The notes under the pieces were generated by a model that worked only from the letters and a program-made list of their open reading frames with translations, was not told the origin of the DNA and did no database searches. From NCBI GenBank assembly GCA_947085405.1, contig CAMTWO010000017.1, forward strand, positions 1 through 64,000: a stretch of DNA of 64,000 nucleotides, written 5' to 3'. Source of the DNA: JASEGV01 sp947085405. Its GTDB lineage: Bacteria > Bacteroidota > Ignavibacteria > UBA10030 > BY39. Shown here piece after piece: positions 26,786-37,500 of this stretch (the stretch's first letter is position 1; each line of letters opens with the position of its first letter). Position numbers and translations under genes: made by a program.

Positions 26786-27955
26786 TTAGAATGCAGTTAC
26801 AAACCCAAACGTGAACGCGTTTTTCTTTCGCTCGACGTCGTAACCATATTCACACATTAGTTTCAAATTACGAGCGAGAAGGTAACTGAAATTCCCCACC
26901 ACAGTGTGATAATTCAAATAATCAATGTCGGATTTGATTTTATTGTAAAGTAAAAACAAATACCACTTGCTCTTGTCGCCTTCGGGGGCATACATAAACT
27001 GAGCAAACCCGCCACTACTTACTTTTGATGCATCAACACTTTGGAACAAAGGATTCTTATCTTTCCGATAAACAAATTGACCGGATAGTTCGAAATTTTC
27101 CATTTCAATTGTTGCGTCTGCACCGAACATTGTAATGTTATTATTGAACATTCCGAGTGTATCAGTAAGACTTTCTTTTCCGAGATATCCTAAGCCTCCG
27201 ATTTGAACATTTTCAGTAATCGGTTGCGCAATTCGGAAGAAGAAATTTTTGTACGGGTCGTCGTCGAAACCGCTCTCGCTCATCGGACCAATTCCATTTC
27301 CATTCAAAACAGATACAAATAAATCTGTTTCAGTTGGCAGAGTGTAATTCAACATCAATCCGCGGTCGTAGGTTAAATCGGCTTTCGACATTTTGGGTTT
27401 AACTTTGTATATCTCGTAATCTTCGAAAGTCGGGCGGAGTTCTCTTTTAAAAATCGGGTCGGCGACTTGATATTGCCCCCCCATAATATCGAATTCAGCC
27501 CCGCCGATATTGTTAAAGTGTATGAAAGCATCTTCTACTCCGGCAACTTCACCTCGTTCATCGAAAAGAAAATAGAAAAAGTAGGAAACATCTTTTGCAA
27601 TAAGTCCGCTGGAAAGAATTTTGACTATGAATGGCCACTGGATATCGGCTTTCGGTTCGTTCTGCGGTTGATAGCGCGAAAATCCATCGATACGTAATGC
27701 AAGCGGAAGCTCCCGCATAAGTAATAAGTCTTGGTCGCCGGTCTCGCGTGTAAATCGCGGCGCTTCCTTATCTTTTAACTGGTATCCGTTCGCAGCAAAT
27801 TCAAGTCCGTAAGGTTTTAACTTAGGCGCAGGTGAGTGGCATACGTTGCACGACATATCGTACTTACGTGCATAAGCCGGAATGGCTGATGATTGTTCGA
27901 TAATAAAAAGCACACAAACAAACAATGCAAATATTGGAATGATAATTTTTTTCAT
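26786..27955 (-). CDS. Cyc2-like fused monoheme cytochrome-porin
   Basis: Encodes 389 residues. The signal peptide ends before AIPAYARKYDMSCNVCH, giving a single c-type heme site (C36, C39, H40) at the very start of the mature protein. KLKPYGLEFAANGYQL follows, then about 320 residues of outer-membrane strands ending FTFGFVTAF. One N-terminal heme plugging a porin is the architecture of Cyc2, the outer-membrane iron oxidase of Fe(II)-oxidising bacteria; the PAYAR...CxxCH motif matches its pattern. Wider groups of such heme-porins exist in non-iron-oxidisers, so the electron donor or acceptor is unknown. It lies 18 bp downstream of a multiheme cytochrome gene, forming an apparent two-gene electron-transfer operon. 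Confidence 0.75.
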   Translation of the reverse strand: MKKIIIPIFALFVCVLFIIEQSSAIPAYARKYDMSCNVCHSPAPKLKPYGLEFAANGYQLKDKEAPRFTRETGDQDLLLMRELPLALRIDGFSRYQPQNEPKADIQWPFIVKILSSGLIAKDVSYFFYFLFDERGEVAGVEDAFIHFNNIGGAEFDIMGGQYQVADPIFKRELRPTFEDYEIYKVKPKMSKADLTYDRGLMLNYTLPTETDLFVSVLNGNGIGPMSESGFDDDPYKNFFFRIAQPITENVQIGGLGYLGKESLTDTLGMFNNNITMFGADATIEMENFELSGQFVYRKDKNPLFQSVDASKVSSGGFAQFMYAPEGDKSKWYLFLLYNKIKSDIDYLNYHTVVGNFSYLLARNLKLMCEYGYDVERKKNAFTFGFVTAF

Positions 27956-27973
27956 GTTGACCGTCTCCTTTAT

Positions 27974-29326
27974 TTATTTAATAATATTTATTGTGGTCTC
28001 GTGGAAATTTACTTCAAGCGGATCAGCTTCTTCTTTCGGCACACCTAAAAATTCAGCCACTGCTGTTGGAAGCTTCTGATAATATAATGCTGCCCTCACT
28101 GTCATCGGTCCCGGCGCGGCGTCGTTTGGAATTGTCCACGTAAATGTTTCTAATTTCGTCTCCCGCGGTCCAATCCGGTAATCTGTTCCAAACGAAGCTG
28201 TGTTCCACTGCATTATTGTCATTCGTCCCTGTGAGTCAAGATACGGTAGCCGGTAAATGCGATTTCCTTCTGGAATACCATCCCTCTGGACTCCTTTGAA
28301 GTCAGGAATGTTTAATGGTATTCCCATATCCTGATATGCAAGTGTATTTGCAGCAATTGTATATTCTTCGCCGGCAAAACCTTTCTTATCAACTTTCAGA
28401 TGATACACCTTCCCTTTTGCATCCTTCGCCTCGGTGTGCAGCCATAAAAGTCTTTCTTCTGCCGAACCAGTCGGAAACTTATGACCTGTTTTTTGATTGA
28501 AGAGTGCCGCAGTAAATTTCACCTTCTCTCCCGGCTCAACTTCTCGTATATCAGGATGGATACGAATCTCAACTACACCGCGAACTTTTCCGGGGTCGTG
28601 CGCACCGTGGAAGAGATGCTGTGCAACATCTGGAAGCTCCGACGCCATCGCTGCGTTATGTCCTTTTGCATAAGTCATGTGGCAATCCTGGCATCTAACA
28701 CCCTCCTTAGCATACGGACCTTCTTTCCATTCGAGGTGAGTTGATTTTACCCAAAGATCATAAGGATTCTTTTCGTTATGGCAAGTGCCACATAAGTCGG
28801 AACTTCTGTGAAAAGTAGAATACATAGTTTTGTGTGCAGGCGATACTACACCTTCACGGTTTCCGTACTTAACTTTTCCCGGTTCTGATATATAATTGTA
28901 ATTGTGCGGAACATCTCCCTTGAAGCCGGTAACTGTGTGGCAAAAATCGCACGAAACAGATTCATTTGCGCGGCTGTTTTCTTCCGGCTTTGGCGGGGGA
29001 ACATCACCAGCGAGGAAAGCAATCGGCGAGTGGCAGCCGTTGCAGCCCGCTTTAACACCGGCAACTTTTGGATCTTTTTCGGCGTGTGGAACTGCGAGTT
29101 TAAAATACTCAATCTCATCCCAGTGATGTGTGTAAGCTTGCGACATCATCGCTTGTTTCCATTGTTGATAAAAGTCGATATGGCAGGAACTGCCGCAAAC
29201 TTCGGGCTTCTCAAAGTCGGCATACTTTCGCGTTCCCAAAGCTTCGTCTCCAACTTTTATCTCCTGACTAAATGCAATTGCCGGCAGACACACAATTAGT
29301 AACAGCATCCTAATTAATGTTTTCAT
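27974..29326 (-). CDS. Five-heme periplasmic c-type cytochrome
   Basis: Encodes 450 residues with a signal peptide (MKTLIRMLLLIVCLPAIAFS). Four standard CxxCH sites are visible: CNGCH (95-99), CDFCH (126-130), CGTCH (179-183) and CQDCH (212-216). The first site is CGSSCH (44-49), with three residues between the cysteines (CX3CH). The heme part resembles cytochrome c554/NapC-like multiheme folds. From residue 245 on there is a beta-rich domain (VVEIRIHPDIREVEPGEKVKFTAALFNQKTGHKFPTG) also found in this class. The Cyc2-like gene follows. Together they could carry electrons between the periplasm and outside. Confidence 0.85.
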   Translation of the reverse strand: MKTLIRMLLLIVCLPAIAFSQEIKVGDEALGTRKYADFEKPEVCGSSCHIDFYQQWKQAMMSQAYTHHWDEIEYFKLAVPHAEKDPKVAGVKAGCNGCHSPIAFLAGDVPPPKPEENSRANESVSCDFCHTVTGFKGDVPHNYNYISEPGKVKYGNREGVVSPAHKTMYSTFHRSSDLCGTCHNEKNPYDLWVKSTHLEWKEGPYAKEGVRCQDCHMTYAKGHNAAMASELPDVAQHLFHGAHDPGKVRGVVEIRIHPDIREVEPGEKVKFTAALFNQKTGHKFPTGSAEERLLWLHTEAKDAKGKVYHLKVDKKGFAGEEYTIAANTLAYQDMGIPLNIPDFKGVQRDGIPEGNRIYRLPYLDSQGRMTIMQWNTASFGTDYRIGPRETKLETFTWTIPNDAAPGPMTVRAALYYQKLPTAVAEFLGVPKEEADPLEVNFHETTINIIK

Positions 29327-29460
29327 TTACTCCTCCTAAAATTTGTTATTGTAAAATTTATTTAATTATAAATATAGAACAATAAATATTTTGATTGAGA
29401 AATTTAAATAATAACTCATCTAAAAACAAATCATTTGTAAGTCGGAACGCTGGTACAGTA

Positions 29461-30753
29461 CTAATTAATTCCGATAGGGAAGAACATACTTAACAGAAGT
29501 AAAATATTCAATCCCGCAACGATAATGCCGATGATTATGAGTGTGAATTTTGTTAAAGGTTTGTTAGCATATTTTCCCATAACACGTTTCGAGGAAGTAA
29601 GGTATATTTGTAAAAAGATAGTAATCGGAAGTTGGATGCTTAAAAACATCTGTGAAAAAATCAATCCTTTAAACGGATCAGTAATAAAAAAAATAATAAG
29701 TAAAGCAGATACGAGTGAGACAGCCACACCTAACTTTGAATGGTTATCTTTAATATCGTAAGGTTCGGTAAAAAATCCGGCAAAGATTGAACCCCCTGCC
29801 ATACCGGAAGTAATAGAAGAAGCAATCCCTGCAAATAACAGCGCGATTGCAAAAACGAAAGAGGCAGCTTTGCCGAGTAGCGGAGTTAACAAATTTTCGG
29901 CTTGCTGTAATTCAGAAACCGGGATATTGCTTTGGAAAAAAGTTGCAGCAGCCAATAATATCATAGCGCTGTTTATTGCCCAGCCGATAATCATCGAAAA
30001 CAATGTGTCGAGAAATTCGTAATCCAATTGACGCTTAATTATTTTATCGTCCTCGATATTCCATTGTCGGCTCTGAATTATTTCTGAATGTAAAAATAAG
30101 TTATGCGGCATTACAACGGCTCCGAGCACACCCATTACAATAATCATCGAACCTTTCGGTATCGAAGGGGTCAACCAACTCGCAGCGGCGACACTCCAAT
30201 TTATATCCACTAAATATAATTCGTAAATGAATGCCAATCCGATAATTGAAACAAACGCTATTATCCATTTTTCAATTATTTTGTAGGAATTTGTGAACAA
30301 CATAACGCCAACAAAGACAAGGGCCATAACGGCTCCTATTTTAAGAGGAATATTAAAAAGCATATTCAATGCAATTGCGGCTCCTAAAATTTCTGCCATC
30401 GAGGTTGCGATAGAAGCAAACATTGCGGTCGTTAAAATTCCTCTGCCAGTCCACGAAGGGAGATACTTAGTCGTTGCTTCCGATAAACATAAGCCGGTTG
30501 CAATGCCTAAATGTGCAACGTTGTGCTGTAGAATAATAAGAAAAATTGTGGATAATGTAATTACCCATAATAAAGAATAACCATAATCGGAACCTGCCGC
30601 GAGGTTAGTAGCCCAATTTCCCGGATCAATAAATCCTACAGTAACCAACAAACCCGGTCCGATGTATCTCAGTAAATCAGCCGCTGCAAAACGAGGTTTA
30701 TGCTGTTTTTTATTTCTTATATCGTCTAAGAAATATTTTAGCTTTTTAATCAT
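29461..30753 (-). CDS. Nramp-family divalent metal transporter
   Basis: Encodes 430 residues with about 11 membrane helices. The two metal-binding helices carry FIDPGNWATN (DPGN at 43-46) and GAVVMPHNLFLHSE (MPHN near 215), the hallmark Asp/Asn and Met/His residues of Nramp/MntH, so Mn(II), Fe(II) or a similar ion is co-transported with protons. All family motifs seem intact. It stands alone, divergent from the toxin-antitoxin pair. No MntR box or riboswitch was recognised in the space upstream. Nickel is an unlikely main substrate despite the nikR gene nearby. Confidence 0.9.
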   Translation of the reverse strand: MIKKLKYFLDDIRNKKQHKPRFAAADLLRYIGPGLLVTVGFIDPGNWATNLAAGSDYGYSLLWVITLSTIFLIILQHNVAHLGIATGLCLSEATTKYLPSWTGRGILTTAMFASIATSMAEILGAAIALNMLFNIPLKIGAVMALVFVGVMLFTNSYKIIEKWIIAFVSIIGLAFIYELYLVDINWSVAAASWLTPSIPKGSMIIVMGVLGAVVMPHNLFLHSEIIQSRQWNIEDDKIIKRQLDYEFLDTLFSMIIGWAINSAMILLAAATFFQSNIPVSELQQAENLLTPLLGKAASFVFAIALLFAGIASSITSGMAGGSIFAGFFTEPYDIKDNHSKLGVAVSLVSALLIIFFITDPFKGLIFSQMFLSIQLPITIFLQIYLTSSKRVMGKYANKPLTKFTLIIIGIIVAGLNILLLLSMFFPIGIN

Positions 30754-30936
30754 ACAAGTTGGGTGAAATATATAAAATATTTTATATTGAAAAAAGTAGA
30801 GAACAAATCATTCGGCGATCAATACGCGTCCAATCTGAAATATGTAGTATTTTTGTTTATCTTCAAATCGATGATGAATTCAATTTGGTTTTCACCAACT
30901 CGTTTTGTATTATTTATCAGAAATATAGGAACATTT

Positions 30937-31155
30937 ATGACACAAACGATAGAAGCAATATATACTGGTAAAATAATCAAACCATTGAAGCCAATTAAGG
31001 GACTGAAAGAAGATCAACGCATTGAGATTACAATTTATATTCCCCCCAAAAAAGAAGGGATCAAAGCATTAGCTAATACAATGAGTCGAGAAGAGGCTAT
31101 TGCGATGGGAAAAATGATTGAAGCAGAATTTGAGAAGGTAGATAATGGGTGGTAA
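30937..31155 (+). CDS. DUF104 (AF2212-like) antitoxin
   Basis: Encodes 72 residues from the ATG at 30937, preceded by ATAGGA. The frame is open upstream but that stretch is not protein-like. The N-terminal half, TIEAIYTGKIIKPLKPIKGLKEDQRIEITI, matches the small beta-barrel AbrB-like DUF104 antitoxins that pair with PIN toxins. The C-terminal helix (SREEAIAMGKMIEAEFEKV) would bind the toxin. The toxin gene overlaps by 11 bp, the usual arrangement, with the antitoxin first and presumably repressing its own promoter. Confidence 0.8.
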   Translation: MTQTIEAIYTGKIIKPLKPIKGLKEDQRIEITIYIPPKKEGIKALANTMSREEAIAMGKMIEAEFEKVDNGW

Positions 31156-31534
31156 GTTTATAATTGATACGAATGCAATCATCGATTTTCGAGCAGGCTA
31201 TAAGGGAATCGTAAAAATATTTAGTGAAGCAGAGACTCTTTATCTTCCCGTAATTGTCCTCGGAGAATTATTATACGGAGCGAAAAACAGTTCTAATGTA
31301 AAAAACAATTTAGATTTTATTAAAAAATTTTTGGAACACACAATCGTGGTTTCAATTGATTCACAGATTGCAGAATATTACTCTGAGGTCAGAACTTTAT
31401 TGAAAAAACAAGGGAAGCCGATACCTGAAAACGATTTATGGATTGCTGGTATCTGTAAAAAATTAAATTTACCATTACTAACAAAAGATTTTCATTTTAA
31501 GTTAATAAAAGGGATTACAGTAGTAAATTGGTAA
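31145..31534 (+). CDS. PIN-domain toxin, VapC type
   Basis: Encodes 129 residues. Acidic PIN residues are in place: D8 in FIIDTNAIIDF, E in VLGELLYGA near 39, D in ENDLWIAG near 97 and D in TKDFHF near 114. VapC toxins are magnesium-dependent ribonucleases that cut tRNA or rRNA. It overlaps the DUF104 antitoxin gene and is followed after 10 bp by uvrB, which it may help to transcribe. Confidence 0.88.
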   Translation: MGGKFIIDTNAIIDFRAGYKGIVKIFSEAETLYLPVIVLGELLYGAKNSSNVKNNLDFIKKFLEHTIVVSIDSQIAEYYSEVRTLLKKQGKPIPENDLWIAGICKKLNLPLLTKDFHFKLIKGITVVNW

Positions 31535-31544
31535 GAAATTATCC

Positions 31545-33578
31545 ATGCCTTACGCTCTAAAATCCGAATTCAAACCTAACGGCGACCAACCCGAAGCCAT
31601 CAAGCAGTTGGTCGAGGGAATAAAACGCGGCGACAAATATCAAACTCTATTAGGTGTAACGGGCAGCGGTAAAACTTTTACTGTCTCAAATGTAATTGCT
31701 CAATTCGATAAACCTGTTCTGGTGATGTCGCACAATAAAACTTTAGCCGCTCAATTGTATGCAGAGTTCAAACAATTTTTTCCGAACAACCGTGTCGAAT
31801 TTTTCATAAGTTATTACGATTACTACCAGCCCGAAGCTTACGTGCCGCAAACCGATACTTACATCGAGAAAGATTCATCTATCAATGACGAAATCGATCG
31901 TTTACGGTTGCGTGCTACAAGCGCTTTGATGAGCGGCAACCGGAATGTTATAATCGTTGCTTCGGTAAGTTGCATTTATGGATTGGGCTCACCTGAAGAG
32001 TGGATGAGCCAGATTGTTCCGATAAGAAAAGGTACGAGAGTGAAACGGCAGGATTTATTGCGGAAGCTTTTAGATATACATTATCTTCGGAACGATATTG
32101 AATTTACACGTGGTACGTTTCGGGTTCGTGGTGATGTGATAGAAATTATTCCGGGTTACGAACAGGGCGAGGCACTGCGAGTACAAATGTTCGATGATGA
32201 GATTGAAAAAATAGCATACGTGAATTCATTAACAGGTGAAGCTAGCGGTGAAACCGATTATGAGGTAATTTATCCTGCAAAACAATTTGTAACTTCCAAA
32301 GAAACAATTGAAAAGGCGCTGCCGAAAATCGAAGAAGAATTAAACGAGCGATTGATTAGTTTGCGTTCGCACGGAAAATTGCTGGAAGCTCAGCGTATTG
32401 AACAACGAACGCGCTTCGATATGGAAATGATGCGTGAGGTCGGTTACTGTTCGGGAATTGAGAACTACTCCCGACACATCAGCAGCAGACCCGCGGGTTC
32501 ACAACCATTCTGCCTGCTTGATTATTTTCCAGATAAGCCCGATGGTAGTGGAAAAGATTTTATAACAATCGTGGATGAATCGCACGTATCTGTCCCCCAA
32601 ATTGGCGGTATGTCGCACGGCGACAGGTCACGCAAAAGTACTTTAGTCGAATACGGATTTCGTTTGCCCTCAGCCCTCGATAATCGTCCTTTAACTTTTG
32701 CAGAGTGGGAAGGAATGGTTGATCAAGTTATTTTTGTGAGTGCAACTCCCAGTGAGTACGAGTTAAAAAAATCGGGGGGTGTTTTTGTTGAGCAGGTTAT
32801 CCGTCCAACCGGACTTATCGACCCTGAGGTTCAAATAAAACCGATAAAAAATCAGATTGATGATTTGCTTGCTGAAATTCGAGGAAGAGTGATTTTAAAA
32901 GAACGCGTGTTGGTTACAACTCTAACAAAGCGAATGGCTGAGGATTTAACTGAATATTTAGCAAACCTGAATGTGAAAGTACAATACATCCACTCGGAGA
33001 TTGATGCTCTTGCACGCGTTGAAACTTTGCGCAATTTGCGGTTAGGCGAATTCGATGTTTTAGTCGGTGTAAATTTACTGCGAGAGGGGTTGGATTTCCC
33101 GGAAGTTTCGCTCGTTGCGATACTCGATGCTGATAAGGAAGGTTTCCTCCGTTCTGAAACTTCGCTTATACAAACAGCCGGTAGAACAGCACGTAACGTA
33201 AATGGTAAAGTAATTCTGTATGCCGATAAAATAACCGGTTCGATGCAGCGAATGATAAACGAAACCACACGCCGCCGCAATAAACAAATTGAGTATAATA
33301 CGAAACACAGCATCCAACCGAAAACGATTTACAAAACAGTGGACGAGATAATTGCCAGTACGGCAGTTGCCGATGTTAAAGCGGCGCGGGATGATAGGAG
33401 GGAGCGGGCGAAAATTCCAATCATTGCTGAATCAATAATCCGCTATCTTACTAAAGACCAGCGTAAAGATATGATTGAAGAATTATATACGACAATGCGT
33501 GCGGCAGCAAAAGATTTAGAATTCGAGCGCGCAGCTCAGTTGCGTGATGAAATTAATCGACTTGAAAAATTGAAATGA
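31545..33578 (+). CDS. uvrB: Excinuclease ABC subunit B
   Basis: Encodes 677 residues, full length for UvrB. Walker A GVTGSGKT near 38-45, the beta-hairpin YYDYYQPEAYVPQTDTYIEKD near 92-112 that clamps damaged DNA, the DESHV motif, helicase motif VGVNLLREGLDFPE and the C-terminal UVR domain (EFERAAQLRDEINRLEKLK) that binds UvrC are all present. UvrB verifies lesions in nucleotide excision repair with UvrA and UvrC, which are not in this window. comF follows after 20 bp. Confidence 0.97.
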   Translation: MPYALKSEFKPNGDQPEAIKQLVEGIKRGDKYQTLLGVTGSGKTFTVSNVIAQFDKPVLVMSHNKTLAAQLYAEFKQFFPNNRVEFFISYYDYYQPEAYVPQTDTYIEKDSSINDEIDRLRLRATSALMSGNRNVIIVASVSCIYGLGSPEEWMSQIVPIRKGTRVKRQDLLRKLLDIHYLRNDIEFTRGTFRVRGDVIEIIPGYEQGEALRVQMFDDEIEKIAYVNSLTGEASGETDYEVIYPAKQFVTSKETIEKALPKIEEELNERLISLRSHGKLLEAQRIEQRTRFDMEMMREVGYCSGIENYSRHISSRPAGSQPFCLLDYFPDKPDGSGKDFITIVDESHVSVPQIGGMSHGDRSRKSTLVEYGFRLPSALDNRPLTFAEWEGMVDQVIFVSATPSEYELKKSGGVFVEQVIRPTGLIDPEVQIKPIKNQIDDLLAEIRGRVILKERVLVTTLTKRMAEDLTEYLANLNVKVQYIHSEIDALARVETLRNLRLGEFDVLVGVNLLREGLDFPEVSLVAILDADKEGFLRSETSLIQTAGRTARNVNGKVILYADKITGSMQRMINETTRRRNKQIEYNTKHSIQPKTIYKTVDEIIASTAVADVKAARDDRRERAKIPIIAESIIRYLTKDQRKDMIEELYTTMRAAAKDLEFERAAQLRDEINRLEKLK

Positions 33579-33598
33579 AATAAACGGGGAGGCGAACG

Positions 33599-34312
33599 AT
33601 GTGGTTGAAGCAAAATTTACTGAAACCAATTCTTGATTTTATATTCCCGCCTATTTGTCTTTTGTGTCAAAAAATTATTGATGATGGTGATGCAAAGATT
33701 TGCACTGAATGCTGGAATAGTTTTACTATAGTTGATGAAACTCATCCTGATTATATGGTTTTAAAAAATCGTTTCATATCGGGTGGAGTGATTAAAGATT
33801 TTACTTCATCTTTTTTATTTGAGAAAGAGGGAAAGTTTCAGGAGGCAATACATCTCTTAAAATATAAAGGAATAAAATCAGTCGGATTAAAATTAGGATT
33901 GGTATTGGGGGAGAAGATTAATCAAAATAGGTTCGGAACAATTGATATAGTTGCCCCCGTCCCACTTCATAAATTGAAATTGCGGGAGCGAGGTTACAAC
34001 CAAACCGATTTTATCTGCAAAGGAATTTCACAATCTACTGAATACATAGCAATATTTGATTTGATAACTCGTTTGAAATACACCCAATCGCAAACTGCGT
34101 TGACTTTTCAGCAGAGAAAAGAAAACGTGTCGGATGCGTTTGTTCTCAACAACAAGTATAAAGATTTAATAAAGGATAAAGTAGTATTATTGGTAGATGA
34201 TGTAATTACAACAGGCGCTACGATAGAAGCTGTTGGAAGAGTTCTGAAATCAGCCGGTGCCAAGAATGTATTTACAGTTTCAGCCGGTTTAGCGAAGGGA
34301 GACGGAGTGTGA
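33599..34312 (+). CDS. comF: ComF-family phosphoribosyltransferase-like protein
   Basis: Encodes 237 residues. An N-terminal four-cysteine zinc-finger-like region (PPICLLCQK and KICTECWN, about 17-40) is followed by a PRTase fold with VVAPVPLHK-like and RGYNQ elements. The PRPP loop VVLLVDDVITTGATIEA lies near 194-210. ComF proteins are needed for DNA uptake during natural transformation in several bacteria, but many genomes keep them without known competence. It is probably in one transcript with uvrB. Confidence 0.88.
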   Translation: MWLKQNLLKPILDFIFPPICLLCQKIIDDGDAKICTECWNSFTIVDETHPDYMVLKNRFISGGVIKDFTSSFLFEKEGKFQEAIHLLKYKGIKSVGLKLGLVLGEKINQNRFGTIDIVAPVPLHKLKLRERGYNQTDFICKGISQSTEYIAIFDLITRLKYTQSQTALTFQQRKENVSDAFVLNNKYKDLIKDKVVLLVDDVITTGATIEAVGRVLKSAGAKNVFTVSAGLAKGDGV

Positions 34313-34412
34313 TATTTGGATAAAGAAACGGTGAAGCGGGGACTGTATGAAAAGGCGATATGGAGAATTTGGCAATTTTCAGTAAGCAGTTGGCAACCGC
34401 TTTAAGAGATGA

Positions 34413-34448
34413 GAAAAAAAAAGCCGGGCTGCTTTTGCAACACGGCTT
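34413..34448 (-). terminator. Rho-independent terminator of the subtilase gene
   Basis: Read on the minus strand, GAAGCCG...CGGCTT is followed by a run of nine T, about 100 bases past the subtilase stop. The stem is AAGCCG (34421-34426) and CGGCTT (34443-34448). Confidence 0.65.
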
Positions 34449-34492
34449 CATAAACTGAAATCAGCTCGATTTGATTATTTATATCCATTGCC

Positions 34493-34547
34493 CCATTGAT
34501 TCAATTGCGTCAAAGACGCATCCGCCTCCGGCGGGGATTCAATTATT
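34493..34547. repeat. Short palindromic repeat flanked by 9-bp direct repeats
   Basis: GATTCAATT occurs at both sides of a 35-bp unit made of two hairpins: GCGTC-aaa-GACGC and CCGCC-tc-CGGCGG (about 34506-34535). The inner sequence GACGCATCCGCCT recurs in similar form (GGCGTATCCGCCT) at about 44958. Confidence 0.55.
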
Positions 34548-34550
34548 AAC

Positions 34551-37500
34551 TTATCTTACAAGTAACATCTTCTTAACTTGCATGAAAGAATTATTATTTC
34601 GTGCACTGACTGCCTGAAGTTGGTAAAAATACACACCGCTTGAAACCAAATTTCCAGAATTATTTTTAGAATCCCATATCAATGTTTTGGTGCCCGCATC
34701 TTGAATCTCATCTGCAAGGGTTTTTATTTCTTGTCCTAAAATATTATAAATCTTTAATACCACTTTACTTGCTTCCGGTAATTGATATCTAATCGTAGTT
34801 GTCGGGTTGAAGGGGTTGGGGTAGTTTTGGAACAATGCAAAAGTTTCCGGAATATTATCAAAATCATCTGCAACATTTGTGATTGATGTAGTGATGACTT
34901 CAATATCGTCGAAATAAATACCATCACCTTCGAGAGTATCGTCGGTTGTTAAACGGAACCTTAGATAGATTGAATCATTGCCTGGTCCAAAATATTTCGG
35001 ATCAAGGTTCATCGAATCCATCCCGCTAAGCGCACCACCGGGCGGGCGGCTAATTGTTATATAAGAATGTAATTTATCCCACTCAATTTTATTATTCGAA
35101 ATTTCAACGTAACAGGTATCACCTCGATGAAGCACCTGCTGCCGCCACCACCTAACTTTTCCACCGTTGTAATTTGTTAAGTTGATAGATTCGAGGAGTG
35201 TTAAGGTATCTCTGAAATTTTTCGGATATCTACCAAAGCCATCGGTGATTGAATATTTGCCCGATTTTTTTGAAGAATCTGTTAATGTCCATCGTTTCCC
35301 TAAATTCCATTTTGCTATACCATCTTCAAAATCGTCGATCATTTCTTTTCCAAGTAAAAAAGATAGATACCCTGATTCGGGAAACCGCTGTAAATTTATG
35401 TTGTTCGTCGAATCCCTGGCTGTGAAATAATATTCGATATTCTGACCACCTAATGCGGGTGATTTTAAAGAGAATGTATCGGTAAAAGTACTTTCTTTCC
35501 AATATCTGAGGTTTGCCCGTGATTCATTTTCATCACCCGATTTTTTGTAATATATGAATACACTATCTTTATCAACTGCAACGTTATCAGTTACATTAAT
35601 ATTAACTTTATAGGGTCCAACTAATTTTAAAGAACTCGGGATCAGTTTTGAAATTGATATTTCAGGCGGAGTGAAATCGGGACCGACATAATAACTGTTT
35701 ATTTCATAAGGCAAGTAACCTCTATTAGTTTTTACAAGCACAAAATAATTAACTGTACTATAAAAAGGGACGTTAGGAACTGTTCCGCTGTAGATTTCGG
35801 ATGATTCCTTTACCATTTCATTTGTCTTATACGGATATGCACCATCAAAATCCCAATAAAGAGTAACTTTCTCAATGGAATCAGTGGTTGATATTGTTGC
35901 GGTTAAATTTCTTACTAATGTACTGTCTTCTGTGTCGGAAAGTTTTGTAACAGTTACGTTTCCAAAAAACCAGTTAAAAATTCGTTTGATGATTTCTGTT
36001 CGAGCGGCTGGCTGGGTAATTCCCTCGAATCCTGAAAATCCGAAGTAAGCCAATTTATAAGTGCTGTCGTAACGGACTGCACCGACTGAGTTATTAGCGT
36101 ACCTAAAGGATGGCTTACTTCCGTTAATTGCGGTTATAACTTCCGGATACTGTTCGTCGTAGCTTCTACCCGGTTGATAGATATTAAACGACAAACCCTT
36201 ACCGATTAAATCATTCGGATCGCCAATTACTTTATTCACACCTGCGTTATCCGAAATATATTTTGATTTTAAATAATTTTCGAAAAACACTTTTGAAGCA
36301 CCGGAAGACAAATTATATTCAGATGGAACCAGTGACTGCGGGTCGGCTAAATCCCAACCAATATCTTGTCCGGATAAAAATAATTTTCCTCCATTATCAA
36401 GATACTGAGATATCGCACTTCTATCGGAACTGTCTAATGAAGGGAAAGTCCATTCGCAAGCCCAAATTACCATATTAAATTTTTTAAGGTAATCGCCGGT
36501 TAATGGCCCGTTCTTGATTCTATCGTGAATTAAATATTGTGTATTGAACCGACTTAATTCATCGGTATAATATTTTTCAATATTATTCACTCCATCATCA
36601 TCATCTACGAATAAAATTGTAGGATTAATACCTATAGTCAGGTTATATTCTTGTGAGAAGCCATTATCAGCCGTGAGGGTTAGAGTAAGAGGAATGTTTG
36701 TTGGAACAGCATCGGGAATAATCTCAATCAAAAATTTATCATTGTTATTAATAAAAGTATTAGCCGCTAAATTAGATAATCCCGGTAAATTGCCGATGTA
36801 AATATTTCCTTTTGTAACAATAGCATTAGAATTATTCGTTGTAATTGTAGCAGTTATATTTGAAGCGTCGCCCCAATTGTTTGAAATATTTATTGAGAGG
36901 GCAATCAGATCACCAGGCTCAGGAATTCCATTTCTGTTGCCCGCTGAATCGTAGTATGAATAATTAATCAGGTCAATTCTCGGTAAAGGTGTTTCAATCG
37001 TGTCTGTAAGAGCCCGGAAAGCATTTATCCGTCCCGCTCCAAGTTTACCAAGGTAATCCGGATTGAGGCTGTCGATGTTATCGGCAGTTCCCAATATCTG
37101 AAACATAACTTGGGCAGAAGACCACGAAAAATTTTTTGCTTTAATCAAACCCGCGAGTGATGCGACTAACGGACTTGCCATCGAAGTTCCCATAAACCGT
37201 TCATATAATCTCCCACCAAAAAATGGCGAGGGATTAACAACGGTACTCAGAAAACCAATCGAAACATCACCCCCCGGTGCCGAGATATCAACTGTCTTTC
37301 CGTATGTAGAATAAGTAGCTTTGTTATCTTCTTCATTTAAAGCTGCGATGCTTAACGCGAAAGGAGTTGCACCCAAAGCACCAACATTTTCGTTGTTACC
37401 GTTTCCTGCTGAATGGCAAATCACCGTCCCTTTTTGGAATGCGTATCTTGCAGCGTCGATGACATATTGTCCGTTACCGGTACCAAAACTTAAATTTGCT

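Noticed and set aside
26563..26814. Plus-strand open frame of 83 codons
   Set aside because: It has no ribosome site, crosses two palindromes and reads into the end of the opposite heme-porin gene. Composition is not protein-like.
29340..29460. Manganese riboswitch or MntR box ahead of the cytochrome or Nramp genes
   Set aside because: No matching motif was found, and the spacer lies on the wrong side for the Nramp gene.
30763..30936. N-terminal extension of the DUF104 antitoxin
   Set aside because: The extension is AT-rich, hydrophobic by chance and not part of the family. A good ribosome site precedes the internal ATG.
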